Notes: generated by a model from the letters alone, not told the origin. Counted from the stretch's first letter, positions 51,639-60,950 are shown. The stretch: DNA of 64,000 nucleotides from Aneurinibacillus sp. REN35 (GCF_041379945.2 NZ_JBFTXJ020000001.1:310001-374000), one strand, 5' to 3'. Made by a program: numbers and translations.

Positions 51639-51918
51639 GTATATCTAATCATAAACCTAGAAGGGATGACTGAAATGTTTGTAAACACAGCTACTTTTGA
51701 AATTGAAAAAGCATGAAAAAGATAAAGCACAACTGGCAAAGTCAAAAGGAATCCAACATAGCTGAGAAAAAAATGGAAGGAATGGATAGGAAGGTGAAGG
51801 TACATTGCGATGACGTGCAGAGATGCTTCATTTATCCAGTTTTTATTGAAAAACAAAACACATAACCTTATAATGGAAGTGTATCGAAATGCAACAGTTA
51901 TTGTGAAGGAGATTGCAT

Positions 51919-53802
51919 ATGGCACGCATTATAGTAATTGCTCCCTATTCTGGACTGAAGGATTTATTTTTGCAGGTAAATGAGGATTTGAAGAAAGACA
52001 TTCATGTAGAGGTAGGAGATTTACATAAAGGGCTCATGATTGCCAAAGAGATGGAAGAGCAGGGCTTCGATGTGATTATCAGCCGGGGGGCTACGGCCCG
52101 CCTGCTCCGGCAGCACTGCAATCTTCCGGTGGTAGAGGTGAAGATTTCAGGCTATGATATTCTGCGCACTCTTACGCTAATAAAGGGCTATGAAGGAAAA
52201 ATTGGCATGATGAGTTATTTCAACACCATTCAGGGGGCGGACGCAATCGGAACGCTGCTAGATATAAACCTGTCCTTTTTTCCGATCCATCATGAAGAAG
52301 AAATCGAAAAGGGAATCCGCGAAGCGTATGCCGAGGGCATTCAGGTCATTATTGGCGATGTGATCAGCACCTCTGTAGCGAAACGCTTTGGGCTTCATTC
52401 CATTTTGATTACATCGGGCAAAGAGGCGGTGATAGAATCGCTCGAAGAGGCCGAACATATGAGCTTTTACGTGAAGAAAGAAAGGCAGGAAAAGGAGCTT
52501 CTTACGTCCATGCTGAATTATTGTAAGCAAGGTATTGTTGCGGCGAATGAGGACGGAAAGCTTATTTTCATGAATACACAGGCAGAAAAACTCTTTGCCA
52601 CCCAGGCCGAACAAGAGATGGGGCGGGCGGTTGCTGAACTGCTGCCGCAGTTGCAAACGACGGAGGCCCCCATGAGCCAGGGCGAATCTGAAGAGGGGAT
52701 TGTATCGCTGAACGGTGAAAATATTGTTATAAGAAAAACCCCGCTTACCATAGCCAGGGAGGCCGGAGCATGGATGGTTGAACTGCAGGAGGTTGCCAGC
52801 ATTCAAAAAGTGGAGAGCCGCATTCGCTCGAAGATTCTCCCGGTGCCGCTGCGGGCAAATATGCATTTTAATCAATTGGTAGCGATAAGTGAAAATATGC
52901 ACAATGTGATGGAGACGGCTCGTTTTTTTAGCAGGCATGAGCTTCCTGTTTTCATTTATGGAGAGCCTGGAACGGGCAAGGAGAGCTTGGCGCAGGCGAT
53001 TCATAATGAGAGCGAGCGCAAGGATGCTCCCTTCGTATTTTTTAATTGCGAGGCTTATTCGGAAGAGCAGCTGGAGATTGAGATCTTTGGTGTAAGCGGT
53101 GCAGAGGGAAAGCAGGGAATTTTTGAAGCGGCCCATCAGGGCACGCTGTTTATTGATGCCATTGGCCGATTGCCTGCATCCATTCAAGCGATGCTGATTA
53201 ATGTGCTGCAGGAAAAAAAGGTGACCCGTCTGTATGGGGAACATTCGACCCCGGTGGATGTCCGCATCATAGCGGCCAATGCCCGCAATCTGCAAGTCGA
53301 AATTGAAGAGGGCTGCTTTAGGGAAGACTTATTTCATCTGCTGAACGGTGGAGAGATCAGCATCCCGCCGCTTCGTGAGCGAAAAGAAGATATACCAGAG
53401 CTTGTGCGGTGGTTTATCGCCTCATTTAATGCAGAGTTTGGCAAGCAAATTGCCGGCATACGGCCTGAAGTTATGGATCGACTCCTGCAGGCCGGATGGC
53501 CGGGAAATGTACAGCAGCTTCGAAATACGGTTGAAAAGCTTTGTATGGTATCTGATGGCCCTTTTATCGAGGTGGAGGAGGCGGAAGGTATTATCGAGCA
53601 GCTTTCTGCTGAAGTTCCCTTCCGTGCTCATGCGGATGATCGATTTTTGGATATCACCGGTAAAACGCTGGAGCAGCTTGAAAAGGAAATTATTCATCGT
53701 GTATTGGAAGAAGAGAATCACAATCAGTCCCACGCCGCCAAACGCCTTGGCATTAATCGTTCCACCTTATGGCGAAAAATCAAAAGTGAAGAAAATAACT
53801 AA
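51919..53802 (+). CDS. PrpR-N/PAS/AAA+/Fis regulator lacking the sigma-54 contact loop
   Basis: A 627-aa enhancer-binding-protein-like regulator. It has a PrpR-type sensor domain (about residues 1-185; GLMIAKEMEEQGFDVIISRGATA in part), a PAS domain (about 195-290), AAA+ (about 320-545) and a Fis HTH (NQSHAAKRLGINRSTLWRKI). Walker A GEPGTGKES is intact. The loop GAFTGA that contacts sigma-54 is missing (IFGVSGAEGKQGIFE), and Walker B reads LFIDAIG instead of LFLDEIG, losing the catalytic Glu. It is therefore probably sigma-54-independent. It likely controls the acid-sugar operon downstream. ATG 51919 follows AAGGAGA. Confidence 0.87.
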   Translation: MARIIVIAPYSGLKDLFLQVNEDLKKDIHVEVGDLHKGLMIAKEMEEQGFDVIISRGATARLLRQHCNLPVVEVKISGYDILRTLTLIKGYEGKIGMMSYFNTIQGADAIGTLLDINLSFFPIHHEEEIEKGIREAYAEGIQVIIGDVISTSVAKRFGLHSILITSGKEAVIESLEEAEHMSFYVKKERQEKELLTSMLNYCKQGIVAANEDGKLIFMNTQAEKLFATQAEQEMGRAVAELLPQLQTTEAPMSQGESEEGIVSLNGENIVIRKTPLTIAREAGAWMVELQEVASIQKVESRIRSKILPVPLRANMHFNQLVAISENMHNVMETARFFSRHELPVFIYGEPGTGKESLAQAIHNESERKDAPFVFFNCEAYSEEQLEIEIFGVSGAEGKQGIFEAAHQGTLFIDAIGRLPASIQAMLINVLQEKKVTRLYGEHSTPVDVRIIAANARNLQVEIEEGCFREDLFHLLNGGEISIPPLRERKEDIPELVRWFIASFNAEFGKQIAGIRPEVMDRLLQAGWPGNVQQLRNTVEKLCMVSDGPFIEVEEAEGIIEQLSAEVPFRAHADDRFLDITGKTLEQLEKEIIHRVLEEENHNQSHAAKRLGINRSTLWRKIKSEENN

Positions 53803-53805
53803 TCG

Positions 53806-53839
53806 AAAAATAACAGGCGATGATGCCTGTTATTTTTTG
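53806..53839 (+). terminator. Terminator after the PrpR-like regulator
   Basis: AAATAACAGGC pairs with GCCTGTTATTT around GATGAT, followed by a T-run. It shows that the next operon has its own promoter. Confidence 0.9.
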
Positions 53840-53948
53840 TTGCAATAGAAAACAATTTTTATTTAAAAAACTATTGAATTTTGCAACGAATCATGCAATT
53901 ATAAGGTATAAGAATTAAACATTTTCCATATTGTCTAAAAAGTTGCAT
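53840..53948 (+). promoter_or_regulatory. Operon leader with repeated TTGCA half-sites
   Basis: TTGCA occurs at 53840, 53881 and 53943, and its inverse TGCAA at 53894. The pair 53881-53885/53894-53898 forms TTGCA-N8-TGCAA. No GG-N10-GC sigma-54 element is present. TATAAG hexamers at 53900 and 53907 could be -10 elements, but no well-spaced -35 was found. The half-sites are candidate binding sites of the upstream regulator. Confidence 0.4.
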
Positions 53949-53988
53949 AAAGAGACAGCATACGTTTCGATAAAGAGGTGGTGAAGCA

Positions 53989-55287
53989 TTGGCAAAGCTG
54001 TTGGTAATTGCTGATGATCTGACAGGTGCAAATGATACGGGGGTGCAATTTGCAAAAAGAGGGCTTGCTACGATTTCCCTACTTGAGATGGAGAGTCCGA
54101 TAGAAACAGAACATACGGATGTACTTGTTTACAATGCGGAAACGCGCTCTCTTACGACTGTTGAGTCATACGAAAAAATAAAGAAGACCGCTGCATCGTT
54201 TTGCCTCTCAAACATTCCGTATATTTATAAAAAAATAGATTCAATGATGCGAGGAAATATCGGCGCTGAAATCGATGCGTTGCTCGAAATGGAAGCGTTT
54301 GATATTGCAATCGTTGCCCCGGCGTATCCGAAAAACAGACGGATAACTATAGGTGGGTATCATCTTGTAAATCATCATCTGCTAGAAGATTCGGAAGCGG
54401 GCGTGGATGCGAAGTCCCCGGTTCGTGAATCATACCTTCCTACATTGCTTGCAACGCAAACAGAGCATGCTGTAGCACATGTCGAGATTGCAGAGATAAG
54501 AAGGGGCGGGTTGCTTGAACGGATACGAAGCTGTCTATTGCAAAAACAGCGCATTGTTGTGTGTGACAGCGTTACGGACAATGATTTGAAATCGATTACA
54601 GAAGCAGTATGGCACAGCGGATTGCGTATCTTATGGGTAGGTTCCGCAGGGCTTGCTGAATGTCTGGCTGAAAAGCTTGAGAATCGTGCCGCACCGATAG
54701 TAGGAAGCGGAAAGAAAGCGGATACTCAAGAAGTTCCTGTATTTTGCATAGCAGGAAGTGTAAGCGCTGTAACAAGAGAGCAGCTTCAAACTCTTTCACA
54801 GCATAAAGAGTTTGTATTCGCGACAGCCAGCCTGTCCTGTATATTCAGTGAAGAAGGCTACAAGCGTGAACAAGAGCGTTTGGTGGCGTACATAATCAGC
54901 GCAGCGCAGGCAGGCTGCTATCCGGTATTGACAACAGAGGTTTCGGCTAAAGCTGATGCCGCGGTTAGACAATGGATGGAGGTACACGATGCTAGCGCCT
55001 TGGAGGCTGGCAACCGTATCGCAGAATTTCTTGGAGAGACAGGGGCTGCGGTCGTAGGTGGATACGCGTGTAAAGGGCTGATTCTTACGGGCGGCGATAT
55101 CGCTTATAAAACCTGTGAAAGCCTGGATGTACAGGCTCTGCGTATACTTGGCGAGGTAGAAGAGGGAATACCACTGTGTGAAATCGTAGGGGGGCAGATG
55201 TCCGGACTTTCTGTAATAACAAAAGCAGGAGCGTTCGGAAACGCAGACTCTTTATTCCATTCAGTGCAAAAAATAAAAAACATGTAA
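53989..55287 (+). CDS. Four-carbon acid sugar kinase (DUF1537 family, DtnK/OtnK-like)
   Basis: A 432-aa kinase of the DUF1537 family. Members phosphorylate D-threonate, D-erythronate, L-threonate or 3-oxo-tetronates at O4. The N-terminal domain has ADDLTGANDTGVQFAKRG, YKKIDSMMRGNIGAEIDAL and APAYPKNRRITIGGYH. The C-terminal nucleotide domain has LTGGDIAYKTCESL and GGQMSGLSVITKAGAFG. The start is TTG with AGAGGTGG upstream. First gene of a nine-gene or longer operon. With the PdxA2-like enzyme it would form the D-threonate/D-erythronate route to dihydroxyacetone phosphate; which acid is used is not known. Confidence 0.9.
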   Translation: MAKLLVIADDLTGANDTGVQFAKRGLATISLLEMESPIETEHTDVLVYNAETRSLTTVESYEKIKKTAASFCLSNIPYIYKKIDSMMRGNIGAEIDALLEMEAFDIAIVAPAYPKNRRITIGGYHLVNHHLLEDSEAGVDAKSPVRESYLPTLLATQTEHAVAHVEIAEIRRGGLLERIRSCLLQKQRIVVCDSVTDNDLKSITEAVWHSGLRILWVGSAGLAECLAEKLENRAAPIVGSGKKADTQEVPVFCIAGSVSAVTREQLQTLSQHKEFVFATASLSCIFSEEGYKREQERLVAYIISAAQAGCYPVLTTEVSAKADAAVRQWMEVHDASALEAGNRIAEFLGETGAAVVGGYACKGLILTGGDIAYKTCESLDVQALRILGEVEEGIPLCEIVGGQMSGLSVITKAGAFGNADSLFHSVQKIKNM

Positions 55288-55306
55288 TAAGAGGGGGACA
55301 TTTTGG

Positions 55307-56329
55307 ATGAAAAAGTGGTTAAGCATTCTTGCAGTCTCATCAATGACGCTTTTGGCGGCTTGCGGAGGAGGCGGAGCTCCGGCAGATTCAAAGAACGCCG
55401 GTGCTCAAGGAGGCGGAAGTGCCGTTACATTGAAAGTCGGTCATACGCTTGCTGATACCTCCCACTATCAAAAAGGGATGGAGAAATTCAAAGAGTTAGT
55501 AAATACAAAAACAAACGGTCAGGTTACCTTAGAAATCTTCCCGAATGGGTCGCTTGGCGGAGAGCGCGACATGATTGAAGGATTGAATGTAGGCAGCATT
55601 GACATGGTTCTGACATCGACCGGGCCGATGAGTGGATTTGCTCCGGAAGTAACGGTTGTTGACCTGCCATTCCTGTTCCGTGATGCAGACCATGCCCATA
55701 AAGTATTAGATGGTGAAATTGGTAACGACCTGCGTAAAAAAGTAGAAGAGAAGACAGGCGTAAAAACGCTGGCATGGTGGGAGAATGGATTCCGCAGCGT
55801 AACGACTAAAGACAAGGCAGTACAAAAGCCAGAAGACTTAAAGGGCCTTAAGATTCGGACAATGGAAAATGATATTCATATGGATTCTTTCAAGGCAATG
55901 GGCGCACAGCCAACACCAATGGCATTTACTGAGCTATTTACCGCACTGCAGCAAGGAGTTATCGATGCACAGGAGAATCCGATTCCAGTTATTATGACAT
56001 CCCGTTTTTATGAAGTGCAGAAGCATATGACTATTACCCGTCACTTCTACAACCCATCGCTCATGCTGGTTGCAAAAGGCAAGTTTGATGCGCTGACTCC
56101 TGAGCAGCAAAAAGCCGTTGAAGAGGCAGCCGTTGAAGCCGGTAAGTATGAACGCCAGGTTGTGCAGGATATGGAGAAGGAATACATGCAGGAGCTAAAA
56201 ACCAAAGGAATGGAAATCAATGAAAATCCAGATTTAAAACCTTTCCAAGATGCTGTGAAACCTGTTTACGAAAAATATGAACCGAAATTTGGCAAAGAGC
56301 TCGTCGACAAAATTCGCAATACACAATAA
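55307..56329 (+). CDS. dctP: TRAP transporter substrate-binding lipoprotein (DctP family)
   Basis: A 340-aa extracytoplasmic solute receptor with a lipobox LLAAC (Cys about residue 19) followed by a glycine-rich linker. DctP-fold motifs are KVGHTLADTSHYQKGM, FPNGSLGGERDMIEGLNVGS and LKGLKIRTMEN, where the arginine usually salt-bridges the substrate carboxylate. It should bind an organic or sugar acid. ATG 55307 lies nine bases after GAGGGGG. A stable hairpin follows the gene. Confidence 0.93.
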   Translation: MKKWLSILAVSSMTLLAACGGGGAPADSKNAGAQGGGSAVTLKVGHTLADTSHYQKGMEKFKELVNTKTNGQVTLEIFPNGSLGGERDMIEGLNVGSIDMVLTSTGPMSGFAPEVTVVDLPFLFRDADHAHKVLDGEIGNDLRKKVEEKTGVKTLAWWENGFRSVTTKDKAVQKPEDLKGLKIRTMENDIHMDSFKAMGAQPTPMAFTELFTALQQGVIDAQENPIPVIMTSRFYEVQKHMTITRHFYNPSLMLVAKGKFDALTPEQQKAVEEAAVEAGKYERQVVQDMEKEYMQELKTKGMEINENPDLKPFQDAVKPVYEKYEPKFGKELVDKIRNTQ

Positions 56330-56342
56330 AAATTACAAGTGG

Positions 56343-56362
56343 CGGATAGGGAAACCTATCCG
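56343..56362 (+). other. Intercistronic hairpin between dctP and dctQ
   Basis: CGGATAGG-GAAA-CCTATCCG, a perfect 8-bp stem with a GAAA tetraloop and no U-run. Such hairpins usually stabilise the 3' end of a processed mRNA and give more binding protein than permease. Confidence 0.7.
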
Positions 56363-56388
56363 TCTGCTTATCCAAGAGGTGAACATTC

Positions 56389-56904
56389 TTGCAGTCTTTT
56401 ATTAATGGAATTGATAAAATCAATGTATTTCTGCGTTATTTTGCTGCAAGCCTGCTTGCGCTTATGTCTGTATTGATTGTTTACCAAGTGGTTGTCCGCT
56501 TTTTAGGGAGCTATCTAGATCTGGAATTACCCCGCTGGACCGAAGAGTTGGCACGGTACTGCATGATCTGGCTTGTTTTGATAGGGGCATCGCTTGCAGT
56601 ACGATACAGTTCACTGATCGGTATGGAGGCGATTGCCGAAAGACTAAGTGAAAACGGGCAACGTTTTTTGAAAATTTTAACGATTTTGATTTCCATGGTT
56701 TTATTTGTCATTATGATTGTGTTTGGATTTGAGATGCTGCGTCATGTGTCAACCCAGCTTTCTCCCGGCATGAAGCTTCCTATGGGTATTCCGTATGCGG
56801 CAGTTCCAGTTGGCGGGGTATTTATGCTGCTGAATTCCATTGCCGTGCTGCTGGAGACGATAAGAGGCAAATCAAATCAGGAAGCCTTTACGGGGAGTGA
56901 ATAA
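56389..56904 (+). CDS. dctQ: TRAP transporter small permease (DctQ family)
   Basis: A 171-aa membrane protein with four helices, typical of DctQ. It includes the conserved PRWTEELARYCMIWLVLIGASLAVRY segment (quoted in part) and the P-V-GG region before the last helix. The start codon is TTG with AAGAGGTG upstream. It forms the permease complex with DctM, whose gene starts after 2 bp. Confidence 0.92.
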   Translation: MQSFINGIDKINVFLRYFAASLLALMSVLIVYQVVVRFLGSYLDLELPRWTEELARYCMIWLVLIGASLAVRYSSLIGMEAIAERLSENGQRFLKILTILISMVLFVIMIVFGFEMLRHVSTQLSPGMKLPMGIPYAAVPVGGVFMLLNSIAVLLETIRGKSNQEAFTGSE

Positions 56905-56906
56905 CT

Positions 56907-58181
56907 ATGGCAGGTACGATGTTTATTTCGTTGTTTGTCCTTCTGCTGCTGAGTGTACCGGTCGCGTTGTCACTCGGCCTTGCATCAAGTATTGCCTTTA
57001 TGGTTGATGGAAATATGCCGCTTGTCGTTTTGATGCAGCGCATGTTTTCAGCATTGGATTCTTTTCCGCTCATGGCTATTCCATTCTTCATTCTGGCGGG
57101 TTCGCTCATGGAGACAGGCGGAATCTCGCGCAGATTGGTGAATTTGGCTAACTCATTGGCTGGAGGGCTTACCGGTGGTCTTGCTGTCGTAACCGTTATT
57201 ACGGCGATGTTTTTCTCAGCCATTTCCGGCTCCAGCGCAGCCACGACTGCGGCGCTTGGTGCCATTCTGATTCCCGCCATGGTAAAAAGAGGATACGATG
57301 TTGGATTTGCGGGTGCGACGCAGGCGGTTTCTGGAGAATTGGGGGTTATTATTCCTCCGTCTATTCCAATGATTTTGTTTGGGATCTCTGCCGGAGTATC
57401 CATTGGTGACTTGTTTATTGCCGGTCTTCTGCCGGGTATTATGATTGGCCTATCCTTGATTTTGCTTGTGTGGTATTTGTCCAAGCGCAAGGGCTACAAA
57501 GGAGAAGCGGGCATTACGGGAGCTATGCGATTACAGGCGTTTAAGGAAGCGTTTCTGGCACTGCTCATGCCGGTCATTATCCTTGGCGGTATTTATGGCG
57601 GTATTTTCACACCGACAGAAGCAGCGGTAGTGGCAGTCGTTTATGCATTTATTATTGGTGTATTTGTTTATCGTGAAGTGAAATGGAAAGACCTTGTTGA
57701 CATCTTTACTCGTTCGTCCATTACGACTTCTATTATTATGATTATTATCGCAAATGCGGGCATGTTTGGCTGGATTTTGACACGGGAAGGGGTTCCGCAG
57801 AAAGCTGCGGCCATGTTTACCGCTTTTTCGGACAGTCCGTTTGTTTTTCTGATATTGGTAAACATCATGCTTTTATTTGTCGGGATGTTCTTTGAAACGT
57901 CTGCGTCGATTATTATTCTGGCTCCGTTGTTGACACCGATCGCAGTAGCACTCGGCATTGATCCGATCCACTTCGGTATGATTATGATTGTCAATCTTGC
58001 GATGGGCATGGTAACGCCGCCTGTCGGGGTAAATTTATTTGTAGCCTGCCAGATTGCAAATATAAAGCTAGAGCGGATAACCAAGGCATTAATTCCGTTT
58101 TTCATCGTGCTTATTCTTGATGTCTTGCTCATTACATATATACCTGCGCTGTCAACGTGGCTGCCTTCCTTACTGAAGTAG
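56907..58181 (+). CDS. dctM: TRAP transporter large permease (DctM family)
   Basis: A 424-aa sodium-coupled permease with about 11-12 membrane helices. Typical segments are SFPLMAIPFFILAGSLMETGG, AISGSSAATTAALGAILIPAM, GELGVIIPPSIPMILFG and LAMGMVTPPVGVNLFVA. The gene directly follows dctQ and completes the DctPQM system. The substrate is likely the acid handled by the kinase and dehydrogenases of the operon. Confidence 0.95.
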   Translation: MAGTMFISLFVLLLLSVPVALSLGLASSIAFMVDGNMPLVVLMQRMFSALDSFPLMAIPFFILAGSLMETGGISRRLVNLANSLAGGLTGGLAVVTVITAMFFSAISGSSAATTAALGAILIPAMVKRGYDVGFAGATQAVSGELGVIIPPSIPMILFGISAGVSIGDLFIAGLLPGIMIGLSLILLVWYLSKRKGYKGEAGITGAMRLQAFKEAFLALLMPVIILGGIYGGIFTPTEAAVVAVVYAFIIGVFVYREVKWKDLVDIFTRSSITTSIIMIIIANAGMFGWILTREGVPQKAAAMFTAFSDSPFVFLILVNIMLLFVGMFFETSASIIILAPLLTPIAVALGIDPIHFGMIMIVNLAMGMVTPPVGVNLFVACQIANIKLERITKALIPFFIVLILDVLLITYIPALSTWLPSLLK

Positions 58182-58217
58182 TACAGCAGGCTGAAAAATA
58201 AAAAAGGAGCTGGAACT

Positions 58218-59480
58218 GTGAAACTGCCGCGAATTGCAAAAGTTAGACAGCATTTCAAGGGACCTGTTGTTCATGATATCGGCGAAGAAATCGCCCGTCA
58301 GTTCACCATGATAAAACTGTCAGAAACCGTAAAGCCGGGAATGCGCATCGCCATTACTGCCGGAAGCCGGGGAATTGCGAACATTGCCTTGATTGTGCGT
58401 GCCTGCGTGGAAGAAATTAAAAAAATGGGCGGTCTTCCGTTTATTGTTCCCACGATGGGCAGCCATGGCGGAGCCACAGCGGAAGGACAGGTGGAAGTGC
58501 TGGAGAGCCTAGGCATTACCGAAGAATACTGCCAGGCCCCGATTCGTTCCTCGATGGAGGTTGTGCATATTGGAGAAACATCGGACGGAATGCCTGTGCA
58601 CATGGATAAGCATGCATGGGAGGCAGATGGCATTTTATTAATGGGCCGTGTAAAGGTGCATACGGATTTCAAATCGCCTATTGGCATTGAAAGCGGGCTC
58701 ATGAAAATGGCTGCGATTGGGCTCGGTAAGCATAAACAGGCGCTGCTCATTCACAGCCACGGTGTGCGCGGTATCCGTGATATGATGCCTGAGGTAGCTC
58801 AGGTGATGCTTGAGAAGGCAAACATTCTCTGTGGAATGGCTATTGTGGAGAACGCATTTGAACAAACCGCCATGCTAGAAGCGATTCCTACATCGCGCAT
58901 TCCTTCCCGTGAAGCAGAGCTGCTTGCTCTCTCCGCGTCGCTGATGCCGAAGCTGCCTGTGGAGGACATTGATATTCTGCTGGTGGATGAACTCGGGAAG
59001 AATTACAGCGGTACCGGTATGGATACGAATATTATTGGACGCATTCGGATTCACGGGGTAGAAGAACCGGCATCTCCGCGTATCAAGTATATTATTGCAA
59101 GCAATGTAAGCGAGGAATCGCATGGCAATGCGCTCGGGGTTGGTCTTGCGGATGTGACGACCCAGCGCTTGTTTTCGCAGGTTGACTTTCAAAAAATGAA
59201 TGAAAACGTAATTACAAGCACGTTTCTGCATCGGGCCATGATTCCGATTGTTATGGAAAATGATCGGGAAGCGCTGGCTACCGCCATGCGTGCAAGCTGG
59301 AACGTATCGGCAGAACAGATAAGGTTTGTTCGCATTCCAAATACGCTTCATCTCGAATATGTTTATGTCTCGGAAGCGCTTCTGCCGGAGCTGGTGGACA
59401 GGCCCGATATTGAAATTCTTAGCGAACCACAGGAGATAGCATTTGATGAACAGGGCTACTTTTTAGCATGGCATCAGTAA
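58218..59480 (+). CDS. Divergent LarA-like (DUF2088) protein, putative nickel-dependent hydroxyacid racemase/epimerase
   Basis: A 420-aa protein of the LarA/DUF2088 superfamily, clearly different from the LarA at 45997. GSHGG (His83) stands where LarA has GTGTHR. The segment GRVKVHTDFKSPIGIESG-LMKMAAIGLGKH gives His148, Lys152, Lys163 and His172, which can be matched to the His/Lys set of LarA with altered spacing. So a nickel-pincer cofactor is possible but not certain. In an acid-sugar operon it may invert the C2 (or other) hydroxyl of a four-carbon sugar acid. AAAGGAGC precedes the GTG start. Confidence 0.8.
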   Translation: MKLPRIAKVRQHFKGPVVHDIGEEIARQFTMIKLSETVKPGMRIAITAGSRGIANIALIVRACVEEIKKMGGLPFIVPTMGSHGGATAEGQVEVLESLGITEEYCQAPIRSSMEVVHIGETSDGMPVHMDKHAWEADGILLMGRVKVHTDFKSPIGIESGLMKMAAIGLGKHKQALLIHSHGVRGIRDMMPEVAQVMLEKANILCGMAIVENAFEQTAMLEAIPTSRIPSREAELLALSASLMPKLPVEDIDILLVDELGKNYSGTGMDTNIIGRIRIHGVEEPASPRIKYIIASNVSEESHGNALGVGLADVTTQRLFSQVDFQKMNENVITSTFLHRAMIPIVMENDREALATAMRASWNVSAEQIRFVRIPNTLHLEYVYVSEALLPELVDRPDIEILSEPQEIAFDEQGYFLAWHQ

Positions 59481-59510
59481 AGTACATACACATAAAGGAG
59501 TGGACAAAAC

Positions 59511-60950
59511 ATGAGTACACATAAAACGACCGTTTTTACCTACGGCCATTTCATTAATGGTGAGTGGAAAACCTCAGAGGAGACGCATAGCGTTACAAAT
59601 AAATACACCGGTGAGGAATTTGCGCGCATCGGAAAAACGAGCCGGGAACAGGTAGTAGAAGCGGTAACCAACGCGCTTGATACATTTAAAACCAAAAAGC
59701 TAAGCCCGTATGAGCGTTATGAAATTCTTATGCGTGCAGCGCAAATCTTCGGTGAAAGAAAAGAAGAACTGGCGATGATACTCGTTCGTGAAGTAGGGAA
59801 AACATTAAAAGATTCGCGAGCAGAAATTGATCGAGGTATCCAGACCTTCATCGCATCCGCAGAGGAAGCGAAGCGCATCAGCGGCACGGGTATTCCGCTC
59901 GGGCAGCCGGGAAATGAGAACAAAATGGCTTTTACCATTCGTGTTCCTGTTGGGGTTATTGGAGCCATTACACCGTTTAACTTCCCGTTCAACTTGACTG
60001 CACACAAAATCGGTCCGGCGATTGCGGCAGGCAATACGGTCGTATTAAAGCCGGCGGAAGTAACGCCGATTATCGCTTGCAAAATGGCCGATATTCTTAC
60101 AGAAGCGGGCCTTCCGGCAGGATATTTGAATGTCGTAAACGGGCTTGGACAGGAAACAGGGCAGTATTTGCTTGAAGACGACCGCATTGCTTTGTTTACC
60201 TTTACGGGAAGCGCGGGCGTTGGACGTCACATCAAAAGCACAACAGGCATCCGCCGGGTTACTCTAGAGCTTGGCAACAATTCACCGAACATCGTGCATC
60301 ATGATGCGCCGGATTTGGATAAAGCAGCTGAGCTGTGTGTGACTCGCGGATATTCAAACGCGGGACAGGCGTGCATTTCTGTACAGCGTGTGTATGTGCA
60401 TGAGGATATTTTTGAGGCGTTTGCGGAAAAGGCGAAAGCCGTTGCCGGAACACTGCGTGTTGGCAATCCAGAAGATCCGAATACAGATATCGGCCCGATG
60501 ATTTCAGAGAAAGAGGCAAAACGGGCGGAACAGTGGATTACAGAAGCAGCAGCACAGGGGGCGGTTATCGTATGCGGGGGCAAACGCAGCGGAAGCGTGC
60601 TTGAACCAACCATTCTTACCGGAGTAACACCGGAGATGAAAGTGGTTTGCGAAGAAGTGTTTGCTCCTGTGATCAGCCTGATTCCATACCGCGATATTGA
60701 CGAAGCGTTTGCTCAGGCAAATGCCAGCCGTTTCGGCCTGCAGGCGGGGTTATTTACGACAAACATTCAATTAGCGATGCGCGCAGCGCACGAGCTTGAA
60801 TTCGGCGGTGTCATCATTAATGATGTATCCACCTACCGGGCCGATGTGATGCCGTATGGCGGTGTAAAAGATAGTGGTATTGGGAAAGAGGGACCGCACC
60901 ATGCCGTACAGGAAATGACGGATGAAAAAATCGTAGTTATCAATCTATAA
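59511..60950 (+). CDS. Aldehyde dehydrogenase family protein
   Basis: A 479-aa NAD(P)-dependent aldehyde dehydrogenase. Catalytic residues: Asn157 (TPFNFPF), Glu253 (LELGNNSPNIV, where most have LELGGN) and Cys288 (SNAGQACISVQRV). VLKPAEVTP and FTGSAGVG are also present. The sequence resembles lactaldehyde, glycolaldehyde or succinate-semialdehyde dehydrogenases. In this operon it may oxidise a C2-C4 hydroxyaldehyde to the acid. AAAGGAGTGG lies upstream. Confidence 0.92.
   Translation: MSTHKTTVFTYGHFINGEWKTSEETHSVTNKYTGEEFARIGKTSREQVVEAVTNALDTFKTKKLSPYERYEILMRAAQIFGERKEELAMILVREVGKTLKDSRAEIDRGIQTFIASAEEAKRISGTGIPLGQPGNENKMAFTIRVPVGVIGAITPFNFPFNLTAHKIGPAIAAGNTVVLKPAEVTPIIACKMADILTEAGLPAGYLNVVNGLGQETGQYLLEDDRIALFTFTGSAGVGRHIKSTTGIRRVTLELGNNSPNIVHHDAPDLDKAAELCVTRGYSNAGQACISVQRVYVHEDIFEAFAEKAKAVAGTLRVGNPEDPNTDIGPMISEKEAKRAEQWITEAAAQGAVIVCGGKRSGSVLEPTILTGVTPEMKVVCEEVFAPVISLIPYRDIDEAFAQANASRFGLQAGLFTTNIQLAMRAAHELEFGGVIINDVSTYRADVMPYGGVKDSGIGKEGPHHAVQEMTDEKIVVINL

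Noticed and set aside
51632-51925. A 97-codon minus-strand frame with hydrophobic segments before the PrpR-like gene
   Set aside because: It runs through the promoter region and start of the plus-strand regulator, has no ribosome binding site and resembles no family. The hydrophobicity comes from A/T-rich DNA.
53840-53988. A sigma-54 promoter for the acid-sugar operon, expected from the PrpR-like regulator
   Set aside because: No GG-N10-GC element is present, and the regulator itself lacks the GAFTGA loop.
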